Source: Arenibacter catalasegens
GTDB lineage: Bacteria; Bacteroidota; Bacteroidia; Flavobacteriales; Flavobacteriaceae
DNA length: 64,000 bases
Reading direction: 5' to 3'
Assembly (NCBI RefSeq): GCF_002909235.1
Contig: NZ_PHQQ01000029.1
Location: forward strand, 1 to 64,000
Shown here: one piece after another, positions 46,643-55,329 of the stretch
How positions within the stretch are numbered: position 1 is the first letter of the stretch
Layout: the number at the start of each line of letters is the position of its first letter
Notes under the pieces: generated by a model
Told to the model about the DNA's origin: nothing
The model's database searches: none
What the model saw: only the letters and a program-made list of their open reading frames with translations
Made by a program: the position numbers and the translations under genes

Positions 46643-46734
46643 GAGGTATTCCTGACCTAAATATGTTATTTTTTAGGGAGCCAATAATTATTTTTAGGTA
46701 AAATTTTGAATAAAGTAAAAATTAATTGTTATTA

Positions 46735-46818
46735 TTGCTTAATCGTTAAAGCGATATTGTTGTAGATTAGGTCCGGATTTAACAATAAGTTAATATTAAT
46801 TTGCTTAATCGTTAAAGC
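46735..46818. promoter_or_regulatory. Two direct copies of an operator-like near-palindrome
   Basis: TTGCTTAATCGTTAAAGC occurs at 46735-46752 and again, identical, at 46801-46818, 66 bases apart. Each is an imperfect palindrome (GCTTAA-TCG-TTAAAGC) with a central CG, like LacI-family operators. It lies about 250-330 bases before the second susC and is absent before the first. Confidence 0.62.
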
Positions 46819-46994
46819 TATTTTGTTCTGAAACACTTAACATTGTATCGGAAATTGGAGAGGGAAGATGGAGTACTAATACAATTATTATCTAAGCTGA
46901 TACTTAAAATCCGATTGCATAAAATAATAGTAGAACCAACCTGTAAATTGAAAAATATATGAAATAGACCAAATGAATACCAACACATTATAAT

Positions 46995-47024
46995 AATTGG
47001 AAAATACGCGAACACTTTCCGATT
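46995..47024 (+). ncRNA. Leader stem-loop upstream of the second susC
   Basis: AATTGGAAA pairs with TTTCCGATT (one wobble) around a loop containing CGCGAA, 40 bases before the SusC ATG. Several pairs differ from the first susC hairpin by compensatory changes while the loop core CGCGAA is kept. Confidence 0.5.
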
Positions 47025-47064
47025 AAGAGTAATTAAATACCCAACAAATAATCCACACTAAATT

Positions 47065-50000
47065 ATGAAAAACCTTATTAATGTTAGGAGTAGGCGGTCT
47101 TGCCCTCCTAAAAACAATTTAAAAATTAAGCTTACTATTTTGCTGTTCTACGGTGCTCTTTTCAATATTAGTGCACACGTGTATGAAAATAGCGAGTCCA
47201 TACTTTTTGGACCTGAAATCATTAGTAGCGAATTAGGAGCCTTAGAAATTGCTGCGCAACAAATTGAAATATCCGGAACTGTAAAAGATGTTGACGGAGA
47301 GGTGTTGCCAGGAGCAAACATTGTTTTAAAAGGAACATCAAAAGGGGTGGTGTCAGATTTTGACGGAAACTTCACTATTGCTGTTCCCAATGCACAGGCC
47401 GTTCTTGTGTTTTCATACATAGGTATGGAAACCAAGGAGGTGGCAGTTGGAAATCAAACTTCCTTGGAGGTGTTACTCGATTATGCCGCTGAAAAAATGG
47501 ACGAGGTCGTGGTTACGGCTTTAGGTATGAAACGAGAAAAAAAGGCTTTGGGCTATGCTGTTGCGGTAGTAGAGGCTGAAACATTAAATCAGCAGCCCAA
47601 TACAAATGTATTGAGCGGCCTATCTGGTAAAATGTCTGGCGTTCAAATAAACGAAATGGGGGGTGACATTAATGCTAAAATGAATGTGATTATTAGAGGT
47701 CAGACCTCTTTGACAAGCAACAACGAGCCCCTGCTTGTTATTGATGGCTCACCTGTGGGCAATACTGATGCGATGGCTGATATAAGCTCTTTGGATATAG
47801 CCAGTGTTTCGGTACTAAAAGGAGCGAGCGCTGCTGCCCTATATGGTTCAAGAGCTGGTAACGGGGTAATTCTTATTACTACTAATTCTGGTGAGGGCGC
47901 TAAAAAAGGCATCGGAGTTTCGTTCACACAGAGTACAACTCTTAGTGTACCCTATAATTATTTTGAATTACAGAACACCTTTACTACGGGTCAAAAGGGT
48001 CAGTTTAACGAATCGTCTTGGCAGTATTGGTATGGTGCAAGAGCAGGTGTTGAAGCAGTGCAATGGAATACCGATGGGCAACCCCAACCTTTAGTAATGT
48101 ATGATAATAGTTTACGAGATTTCTTTCAAACAGGGCTATCGACCCAAACGGATGCCAGTATAAGTGGAAATTATGATCGTGGCAGTTTTAATTTTTCCAT
48201 TAACCACATGAAAAGTGATGGAATTACTCCTGGAATGGAGTTGAAAAGACTTGGATTTTCGTTGGCGACTAGCTATAAGATAACGGACAAGGTAAAATTC
48301 ACTACCAATATTACTATTTCTAAGCCTACATCAGATAATTTACCATTAACGAACAATGGAAGTGATGATATTTATATGGATATTTTCGCTAACGCACCGC
48401 ATGTGAATATTAATGACCTAAAAGATTATTGGGAAGTAGAAGGTTCGCAACAAAGGAGAGCTGGAGCTCTTCCTAATAATCCATGGTTCTCTGCCTATGA
48501 AAGAGACAGAACCTTAGATCAGATCCGTGGCTTTGGAAATGTGCGGTTGGATATTGATCTTTTGCCTGGTTTAACAGCTATGGGCCGAGTATCATTTAGT
48601 GCTAATAATGAGAAGATTGAGTCAATTTATCCTTGGTCTTATGACGGATTTGGTAGTTCTGCCGTAAAACCATTTGGGGCATACGAACAAACGAAGCTCG
48701 ATGAAAGAGAGACCAATGTAGATTTCTTATTCTCTTATGATAAAAAAGTAGGTGACTTTAGAATTAACCCTTCTGTTGGTGGAAACTATTTGAATAGCAG
48801 AAATACAAGCCTTTATGGAGGTGGTGATGTTCTTACATTACCGGCCTTATATACTCTGTCCAATGTAGCCAGGCCGGGGCTGGGTTATAACTCAGGCGTA
48901 TTCGAAAAGGAAATTTACAGTCTGTACGGATTGGCATCCTTAAGTTTTAAGGAAATGGTTTACCTAGATTTAACGGCACGTAACGATTGGTCGAGTACAC
49001 TACCAAAAGAAAATAGATCTTATTTCTATCCGTCGGCCTCGCTAAGTATGTTAATTTCAGAAATGACTCAGATGCCTAGTTGGGTATCCTTGTTCAAACT
49101 TAGAACGGGTTGGGCAGAAGTTGGAAAGGATACAGATCCGTATTCAATAAATCCAATATTGAATCAAACTTTTTGGGGTAACGATATTCAATACTCCGTA
49201 CCGGGTAGTTTGCCGAACACTGCGCTTAAGCCAGAAGTAGCGACTTCTTATGAAGTTGGGGCCGACTTAGGTTTCTTTAATAATCGGATTGTATTTGAAG
49301 GAACTTGGTATAAGACACAAAATAGGAACCAAATTATTGGGGTAACAACATCGCCTATGTCTGGTTTTAGTAGTGCTACGATTAATGCTGGTAATGTTGA
49401 GAACACTGGAATAGAATTGGCTTTGAATACGGTGCCTGTGCGAACAGCGAATTTAGAATGGAATTTAGGTGTTAACTTTACCAAACAGGAAAGTAGATTA
49501 GTAGAATTAGTAGAAGGTATTGATAGAATTGGTGTAGGTAACGCGGGAAGCTTAACACAACAGACCTTTGTTGGCGGTGTTATTGGCGACCTTTATTCAA
49601 CCAGCGTGTTAAGAGTCGAATCAGGCGAATACGAGGGCTGGCCCATACTCAATAATAATGGGGGCTTAACATTTCAGAAAGACAACGCACTTAAACCAAA
49701 GGTGGGCAAGAGTACGAATGACTTTACCATGGGATTGAATACTTCTGTAAAGTATAAGAATTTCACATTGTCAGCTAATCTTGATTGGCGACAAGGTGGT
49801 AATTTCTACTCCGAAACCATGAAGAGAACATCACGTTCTGGTTGGGTTGATAAATGGCAAGGTGATGCCGGTACTTTTAGCGGAATTTTGGGTTCCAATT
49901 CTTTTAACGGTGATGGAACTGCTCTTGCTAATGAAATTAAATCGAATCCTACCAAATACCAAGCTGATAATGTTTGGGTAGGGGGAAGAGATGCTCAAAC

Positions 50001-50433
50001 AGGTGGTTTTCCTTATAACGGGTTTGACAATGGTTCTTTTTGGCCTGGGGTAGTAGATAATGGCGATGGTACTTATGCCGAGAACTTTGGTGGTCCTGGA
50101 ACCGTGTTGTTCGATGCTTATAAAGTCGTGGAACCAGGTGGTGGATTATGGGATGTGGGATCTTCCTTTATGTATGATCTCTCTTTTGTTAAGTTAAGAA
50201 ATATTACGCTCACCTATGATCTGCCTCAAAAATTTGCCTCAAAAATTTCGGCTCAAAGGATTTCATTCTCTGTTTTTACAAAGAATATTATGATATGGAA
50301 TGCAGCTGATATTGGTATAGATCCTGAACTTGCCTATTATCAAAATGGCGGTTCATACGACATAGGAAAAGAAAAATGGAACGCCCTCCCATGGGTTGCT
50401 CCCGTAGGATTTACAATTAATTTGACATTTTAA
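47065..50433 (+). CDS. SusC/RagA-type outer-membrane transporter without STN domain
   Basis: This 1122-residue paralogue of the first SusC is alike along plug and barrel (shared YLDLTARNDWSSTLPKEN, LRTGWAEVGKDTDPY-type and FVKLRNITLTYDLP-type segments). The N-terminal leader is also related (RSRRSCPPKNNLK). The STN domain is replaced by a short unrelated stretch before the carboxypeptidase-like domain, so it should not signal to FecR. Probably from a tandem duplication of the SusCD unit followed by loss of STN. Its SusD partner follows after 11 bases. Confidence 0.94.
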   Translation: MKNLINVRSRRSCPPKNNLKIKLTILLFYGALFNISAHVYENSESILFGPEIISSELGALEIAAQQIEISGTVKDVDGEVLPGANIVLKGTSKGVVSDFDGNFTIAVPNAQAVLVFSYIGMETKEVAVGNQTSLEVLLDYAAEKMDEVVVTALGMKREKKALGYAVAVVEAETLNQQPNTNVLSGLSGKMSGVQINEMGGDINAKMNVIIRGQTSLTSNNEPLLVIDGSPVGNTDAMADISSLDIASVSVLKGASAAALYGSRAGNGVILITTNSGEGAKKGIGVSFTQSTTLSVPYNYFELQNTFTTGQKGQFNESSWQYWYGARAGVEAVQWNTDGQPQPLVMYDNSLRDFFQTGLSTQTDASISGNYDRGSFNFSINHMKSDGITPGMELKRLGFSLATSYKITDKVKFTTNITISKPTSDNLPLTNNGSDDIYMDIFANAPHVNINDLKDYWEVEGSQQRRAGALPNNPWFSAYERDRTLDQIRGFGNVRLDIDLLPGLTAMGRVSFSANNEKIESIYPWSYDGFGSSAVKPFGAYEQTKLDERETNVDFLFSYDKKVGDFRINPSVGGNYLNSRNTSLYGGGDVLTLPALYTLSNVARPGLGYNSGVFEKEIYSLYGLASLSFKEMVYLDLTARNDWSSTLPKENRSYFYPSASLSMLISEMTQMPSWVSLFKLRTGWAEVGKDTDPYSINPILNQTFWGNDIQYSVPGSLPNTALKPEVATSYEVGADLGFFNNRIVFEGTWYKTQNRNQIIGVTTSPMSGFSSATINAGNVENTGIELALNTVPVRTANLEWNLGVNFTKQESRLVELVEGIDRIGVGNAGSLTQQTFVGGVIGDLYSTSVLRVESGEYEGWPILNNNGGLTFQKDNALKPKVGKSTNDFTMGLNTSVKYKNFTLSANLDWRQGGNFYSETMKRTSRSGWVDKWQGDAGTFSGILGSNSFNGDGTALANEIKSNPTKYQADNVWVGGRDAQTGGFPYNGFDNGSFWPGVVDNGDGTYAENFGGPGTVLFDAYKVVEPGGGLWDVGSSFMYDLSFVKLRNITLTYDLPQKFASKISAQRISFSVFTKNIMIWNAADIGIDPELAYYQNGGSYDIGKEKWNALPWVAPVGFTINLTF

Positions 50434-50444
50434 ATAGATAAAAA

Positions 50445-52178
50445 ATGAAAAAGATATATAAAACTTTAAGATGGTCCATTCTATCAATGAGTATGCTTGC
50501 CGTGTGCTCTTGTAGTGATTCGCTAGACGAGACCAATATTAGCTCCAATACCCTGCCGGAGAGTAAGATAGACGTTAGATTTGTTCTAACGGATGTGCTA
50601 ACCTCTACAGCTAAAAATGAGGTAGAAACCAATTACAAAGCTAGAGAGGTAAGTGCTGGGAGCCAATACCTGCAGCGTGATAATGTTGACTTCTATAGTT
50701 TCTATTTTGTTTGGGATACCAAAAATTTTAATAGTTTCTACCCGATCTTAACTAATAGTCAATATATTTATGACCGTGCGGAAACGGAGAAGGAAGGTGA
50801 TGAAAAAAAGTATTACCAAGCGGTATCCCTTATTATGAAGTCATATACGTATGGTTTTTTGACTTCAACCTTTGGTGATATCCCATACTCAGAAGCCATA
50901 AAAGGCGAGGAGAGAGGTGATGCCTTTGTGCCGAAATACGATGCGCAAGAAGATGTTTTCTTGGGCATATTATCAGACCTTTCAACAGCAAATGATATGC
51001 TAAAAGGTGTTGGCACCATTGGTATTGCGTCTAACGCAGACGTGGTTTTTCAAGGTGACGGTCAAAAGTGGCGAAAATTTGCCAATTCATTACGCTTGAG
51101 ATATTGTATGCGTTTATCAGAAAAAACACTTACAGGCTTGGATCCTTCGGCGGAGATAGCGTCTATAGTCAACAATCCTACTGAAAACCCTATTATGACG
51201 GATATTAGTGATAATGCTGCGGTAAAATGGGTAGGCTCTGCTTCTGACAACAGCTTTCCTGGGGGACCACTTTCGTATACTTTTCGATCAGAATTCTATA
51301 GAAGAAAACCTTCTGCTACTATTGTTAAGGATCTTATCGAATTAAAAGATCCAAGATTAACGACTTGGATAAGACCGGTAGATGTTCAAATTTTTCCTGG
51401 TGCTACTGATGGTGTGGAGTTGGTTGATGGTAGGGTAGGGCGAAACACTACGGTAGATATTGCTGCTAGAAATGCCGATTCAGATTTGACCAATGATGTC
51501 AATACTTCGTTGTTCGTTGGACTTGGGGTTGCGCTAAGTGCACCCAATGATTATAACATGGGAAATACGGTTACCGATGTTCGTTCCGGTATTACAGCGC
51601 TGGATCCAGATATATATTTGGGAGATTCATCTAACCCACATATCTCTTATCTAACCAATATATATTCTGAGAATGCGAATGAACTGTCTGCAGCTATGTT
51701 TATGAGCAGCGGCGAAACCCAATTTATTTTGGCGGAAGCGAGCGAACGAGGTTGGATTGGTGGTAACCCTGTGGATTACTACCTTAGCGGAATTGAACTT
51801 TCTTTTGATCGCTGGCAAATTGCTGACGGTGCCAGCTCAGCGGTATACGATGAAGGCAGCGATTCTCTAGTGGCTTTTGATAAGGCCGCTTATATGGCCA
51901 ATGCCCAATCAATTTACACCAATGCAACAGATAAAATGGTGCCTATTATGCATCAAAAATGGATTGCAGGCTGGTTGACAGGTGAAGCTTGGTTTGACTG
52001 GAGAAGGACAGGCTTGCCAGAATTGGAAAAGAATGTCATTCAGGGTGCAAAAGGGCAAGATATACCTAAAAGACAAATCTTGTCGGATCCCTTTAATGAA
52101 GCTAATTTAACCCTAGCTACTGGCAGATTGCAACCTGCTGTGAATGATCCATGGTCCCTAATGTGGTTATTACAATAA
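50445..52178 (+). CDS. SusD/RagB-family lipoprotein, partner of second SusC
   Basis: This 577-residue lipoprotein (lipobox MLAVCSC) is the paralogue of the first SusD. The same core segments recur (SLRLRYCMRLSEKTL, SEFYRRKPSATIVKDL, RPVDVQIFPGATD, AWFDWRRTGLPELE), while loops that would touch ligand differ. The two pairs may therefore bind related but distinct substrates. A strong terminator follows. Confidence 0.92.
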   Translation: MKKIYKTLRWSILSMSMLAVCSCSDSLDETNISSNTLPESKIDVRFVLTDVLTSTAKNEVETNYKAREVSAGSQYLQRDNVDFYSFYFVWDTKNFNSFYPILTNSQYIYDRAETEKEGDEKKYYQAVSLIMKSYTYGFLTSTFGDIPYSEAIKGEERGDAFVPKYDAQEDVFLGILSDLSTANDMLKGVGTIGIASNADVVFQGDGQKWRKFANSLRLRYCMRLSEKTLTGLDPSAEIASIVNNPTENPIMTDISDNAAVKWVGSASDNSFPGGPLSYTFRSEFYRRKPSATIVKDLIELKDPRLTTWIRPVDVQIFPGATDGVELVDGRVGRNTTVDIAARNADSDLTNDVNTSLFVGLGVALSAPNDYNMGNTVTDVRSGITALDPDIYLGDSSNPHISYLTNIYSENANELSAAMFMSSGETQFILAEASERGWIGGNPVDYYLSGIELSFDRWQIADGASSAVYDEGSDSLVAFDKAAYMANAQSIYTNATDKMVPIMHQKWIAGWLTGEAWFDWRRTGLPELEKNVIQGAKGQDIPKRQILSDPFNEANLTLATGRLQPAVNDPWSLMWLLQ

Positions 52179-52207
52179 TCTATAGCCAAGTCGTTTGAGA
52201 TAGTTTT

Positions 52208-52247
52208 CCAGACCTGTATGCCGTGCGCATGCAGGTCTGGTTTTTTT
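52208..52247 (+). terminator. Terminator after the second SusD
   Basis: CCAGACCTGTATGC (52208-52221) pairs with GCATGCAGGTCTGG (52227-52240), one wobble in 14 bases, and seven T follow. Both SusCD pairs end in a CCAGxC-type stem. Confidence 0.86.
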
Positions 52248-52368
52248 GTGAAATATTCTTGTTGATGGTAAAGACTATTGGATTATATACTAAATCTTGG
52301 TGCGGATGCATCCTTAGTTTAGGTTACAATCTTCCCTTTAGTGTAGTAGAAGTAGAATTGATCTTGGA

Positions 52369-52959
52369 TTAGGCCAATTTAGCCATAGAGAGGAACATCA
52401 AAACCAATTTCTTTATTTTGACCTCCGTTCCTTTTCTAATTATGTTGTAGGCATTGGTAATTTGGTATTCAACTGTTTTAATGGATATATTTAAATATTC
52501 AGCTATTTCGATATTGGTTAAACCATCTTGCTTACTCAGTAAAAAAACCTGCTTGCATTTTGTGGGTAAATGCTCCACTTCCTTTTTTATGAGCCTTATT
52601 TTATCTTCTAGAAGTTGACTATTGGTATCGTCCACTGCAATATTTACCGCATTCCAATATGCCTCATCCAATGAAGTGGTGGGTTTATTTTTTCGGATAT
52701 TGTCAATAAATTCATTGTAAACCGATTTGTACAAAAGGCCCTGAAACGATTCCCTGATATTTATATTTTGTCTGCGTTCCCACAATCGTAGAAATACATT
52801 TTGCACTATATCTTGAGCCTGTGGGTAGTCATTGCTAAGACCATAGGCGTACATCAAAAGTTTTTGGTGGTATTTGTCCATTACCAGGATAAAGGCCTTC
52901 TCCTCTCCGGCTATGAGTTGTTCAACTAGAACTACGGTATTTTGATTTGTATTGGTCAT
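52369..52959 (-). CDS. ECF RNA polymerase sigma factor (FecI-like)
   Basis: This 196-residue sigma-70 family protein has region 2 (YGLSNDYPQAQDIVQNVFLRLWERR) and region 4 (VEHLPTKCKQVFLLSKQDGLTNIEIAEYLNISIKTVEYQI), the Bacteroidota ECF pattern. It probably works with the FecR encoded at 40-41 kb, because no other anti-sigma factor is in the window. It lies convergent with and 11 kb from that gene, with the two SusCD pairs in between, an unusual split. Confidence 0.92.
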   Translation of the reverse strand: MTNTNQNTVVLVEQLIAGEEKAFILVMDKYHQKLLMYAYGLSNDYPQAQDIVQNVFLRLWERRQNINIRESFQGLLYKSVYNEFIDNIRKNKPTTSLDEAYWNAVNIAVDDTNSQLLEDKIRLIKKEVEHLPTKCKQVFLLSKQDGLTNIEIAEYLNISIKTVEYQITNAYNIIRKGTEVKIKKLVLMFLSMAKLA

Positions 52960-53322
52960 TAGGGGGATGATTGTCCAGGTTCTAAAATTGGTGCAAGGAA
53001 CTTAAAAACTAAGGATCCAAAGTTGCTTCATTGTTAATAAATCAATATATATATAGGTAAATATTATCTATATGATAGGTTAATATACTTAATTTTTGAT
53101 TTTAAAAAAAATATATTCAACTTATCCTAGATTTTCCTAATTCTATGAATTTATATTTGGTAAGGTTACGCTTGGATTGGGCATAGAACTCCCCAACTTG
53201 CTGATCGAGAAAACCTGTTCAAAGACGCACTTTGATTGGGTGTAAATTTGCCTATATCACAAAAATAGCATTAAGGTTCCTTAATGCTATTTTTGATATT
53301 TTTTCAGCTAATGTTGTACTAA
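52960..53322. other. AT-rich region upstream of the sigma factor
   Basis: No coding frame is supported. An exact TAAATTTG (-7-like) at 53243-53250 precedes a strong hairpin, but nothing is encoded between. The terminator at 53261-53294 belongs to the dehydrogenase gene to the right. Confidence 0.45.
53261..53294 (-). terminator. Terminator after glutaryl-CoA dehydrogenase
   Basis: AAAAATAGCATTAAGG (53261-53276) pairs perfectly over 16 bases with its complement at 53279-53294. It lies 29 bases beyond the dehydrogenase stop on the minus strand and ends in a T run on both strands. Confidence 0.85.
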
Positions 53323-54498
53323 TTAAAAAGCAGGAAGGCCTGTGATGTCGGCACCGGTAATTAATAAGTGAATATCGTGAGTGCCCTCATAGGTGATAAC
53401 ACTTTCAAGATTCATCATATGGCGCATAATACTATATTCTCCTGTGATTCCCATAGCACCCAGAACTTGTCTGGCCTCACGCGCTATCTTTATGGCCATG
53501 TCCACATTATTGCGTTTGGCCATTGAGATTTGGGCCGTGGTGGCACGTCCTTCGTTTTTTAATTGCCCTAATCGAAAGGCCAGCAATTGTGCTTTGGTGA
53601 TTTCCGTAATCATCTCCGCCAATTTTTTTTGTTGGAGTTGGGTAGCGGCAATGGGTTTCCCAAATTGTATACGTTCTTTGGCGTACCTTAAAGCGGTATC
53701 ATAACAATCCATTGCTGCGCCAATGGCACCCCAGGCTATCCCGTAACGGGCAGAATCCAAACAACCCAATGGTGCTCCAAGACCACTTTTCCCGGTCAAC
53801 AGATTTTCCTTGGGAACTTTTACGTTGTCAAAAATTAATTCTCCTGTGGCGGATGCGCGTAAAGACCATTTATTATGGGTCTCAGGGGTAGTAAAGCCTT
53901 CCATTCCCCGTTCCACAATAAGGCCATGTATACGGCCCTCTTCGTTTTTTGCCCACACTATGGCTATGTCCGCAAAAGGTGAATTGGATATCCAGAGTTT
54001 GGCTCCATTTAGAAGAAAATGATCTCCCATGTCCTTAAATCTGGTTTCCATCCCACTTGGATTGGAACCATGATTTGGTTCTGTTAACCCAAAACATCCC
54101 ATAAATTCCCCAGAAGCTAGTTTGGGGAGGTATTTCTTTCGTTGTTCTTCACTGCCGTATGTGAAAATAGGATACATTACCAAAGAAGACTGTACAGAGG
54201 CGGTGGAACGTACTCCGCTATCACCTCGTTCTATTTCTTGCATAATGAGGCCGTAACTTATTTGGTCCAATCCGGCCCCGCCATACTCCTCTGGGATATA
54301 AGGTCCAAAGGCACCAATTTCTGAAAGCCCTTTAATAATTTGTTTTGGAAATTCTGCCTTTTGGGCATATTCTTCTATTATGGGAGATATATCGCGTTTA
54401 ACCCATTGTCTGGCTGCATCACGTACCAATTTATGTTCTTCAGATAAAAGATCATCTAAATTGTAATAATCGGGTGCTTCAAATAAATCTGGTCGCAT
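53323..54498 (-). CDS. gcdH: Acyl-CoA dehydrogenase, glutaryl-CoA dehydrogenase type
   Basis: This FAD enzyme of 391 residues probably oxidizes and decarboxylates glutaryl-CoA to crotonyl-CoA in lysine and tryptophan breakdown. It has GVRSTASVQSSLVMYPI, CFGLTEPNHGSNPSGM, RIQFGKPIAATQLQQKKL and the catalytic Glu in VITYEGTHDIHLLITG. The YEGTHD motif and SVQSSLVM are those of glutaryl-CoA rather than short-chain enzymes. The start is the ATG at 54498; the frame continues to 54528, but a -7 element (TACTTTTG) at 54523-54516 lies there. Confidence 0.86.
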   Translation of the reverse strand: MRPDLFEAPDYYNLDDLLSEEHKLVRDAARQWVKRDISPIIEEYAQKAEFPKQIIKGLSEIGAFGPYIPEEYGGAGLDQISYGLIMQEIERGDSGVRSTASVQSSLVMYPIFTYGSEEQRKKYLPKLASGEFMGCFGLTEPNHGSNPSGMETRFKDMGDHFLLNGAKLWISNSPFADIAIVWAKNEEGRIHGLIVERGMEGFTTPETHNKWSLRASATGELIFDNVKVPKENLLTGKSGLGAPLGCLDSARYGIAWGAIGAAMDCYDTALRYAKERIQFGKPIAATQLQQKKLAEMITEITKAQLLAFRLGQLKNEGRATTAQISMAKRNNVDMAIKIAREARQVLGAMGITGEYSIMRHMMNLESVITYEGTHDIHLLITGADITGLPAF

Positions 54499-54515
54499 AG
54501 AATGGGTTTTAGAAT

Positions 54516-54523
54516 CAAAAGTA
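54516..54523 (-). promoter_or_regulatory. -7 element (TACTTTTG) of gcdH
   Basis: This exact TAnnTTTG match on the minus strand lies 17 bases before the gcdH ATG and inside the longer open frame, which decides for the shorter start. Confidence 0.5.
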
Positions 54524-54573
54524 AACAAATTAAGGATTATTTTTTAAAAATATAACACGCGGAAGTATTATTG

Positions 54574-55287
54574 TTACATTTTTAAATAATAATCTTTGGT
54601 AAGCTCAATGTATTCCTGGGTGTATTTGTGTCGCTCTAATTCAATAGTCAGATCGTTCGTGCTAACCGATATATTCCCAAACTGGAATTCAATTAAACTG
54701 CGCTTTAATTCCGAATCAGGATTTCCTTTTACTCTTGTTATCCGTTTTGGGAATAGGTTAAAAATACGCGCCTTTTCCAAAAATACTTGCTCTTCCTTGT
54801 AGGGAATAATAGTTGAAAAGGTCCCATTATTGGACATTAACTTAGCAACGCCACTCAATAGTTCCTCAAAAGGTAAGGATTGATTCTGCCTGGCCAAATC
54901 TCTGGATTCATCTCCACTTGAGACCATTTCTGAATAGAATGGTGGATTGGAAACAATAAGGTCGTATTCGTCGTCCAGTTCATCAACAAACTCATCTAGG
55001 GCGGCGTGGTAACAGAATAAGCGATCGGCCCAATCAGAGCTTTCAAAATTGTCCATGCATTGCTCATAGGCGTCTTCATTGATCTCTATGGCGTCAACAG
55101 TATCGGCATTGCTTCTTTGTGCTAACATCAAAGCAATAACACCAGTTCCAGAGCCTATATCTAAAATTGACTCAGGTTGGTGCTGTAGCGAAGTCCATGC
55201 CCCCAACAAAACTCCATCGGTTCCCACTTTCATGGCACAGCGATCCTGATGAATTTGGAATTGTTTAAACTGGAAAGGTTTGGTCAT
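54574..55287 (-). CDS. trmN6: tRNA1(Val) (adenine-37-N6)-methyltransferase
   Basis: This 237-residue SAM methyltransferase modifies A37 of tRNA1(Val). It has the PFQFKQFQIHQDRCAMKVGTDGVLLGAW start, SAM motif ILDIGSGTGVIALMLAQRS, and the NPPF catalytic motif (LIVSNPPFYSEM) typical of N6-adenine methyltransferases. The length suits the YfiC family. It may share a transcript with its neighbours on the minus strand, although 42 bases separate it from the sulfatase. Confidence 0.9.
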   Translation of the reverse strand: MTKPFQFKQFQIHQDRCAMKVGTDGVLLGAWTSLQHQPESILDIGSGTGVIALMLAQRSNADTVDAIEINEDAYEQCMDNFESSDWADRLFCYHAALDEFVDELDDEYDLIVSNPPFYSEMVSSGDESRDLARQNQSLPFEELLSGVAKLMSNNGTFSTIIPYKEEQVFLEKARIFNLFPKRITRVKGNPDSELKRSLIEFQFGNISVSTNDLTIELERHKYTQEYIELTKDYYLKM

Positions 55288-55329
55288 AAAAATTTTGATT
55301 TTAAGTTCGCCTTTAGAAGACGGTTTTAC

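Larger units (their letters stand above)
46578..47064. other. Intergenic region between the two SusCD pairs
   Basis: It holds a terminator (46602-46642), two copies of an operator-like element (46735-46752, 46801-46818) and a leader stem-loop (46995-47024). No coding frame is supported. The second pair therefore has its own transcription control. Confidence 0.65.

Noticed and set aside
53243-53294. -7-like TAAATTTG followed by a hairpin, as a possible tiny transcript
   Set aside because: There is no TTG at -33 distance and only about ten bases before the hairpin. The hairpin is explained as the terminator of the dehydrogenase gene.
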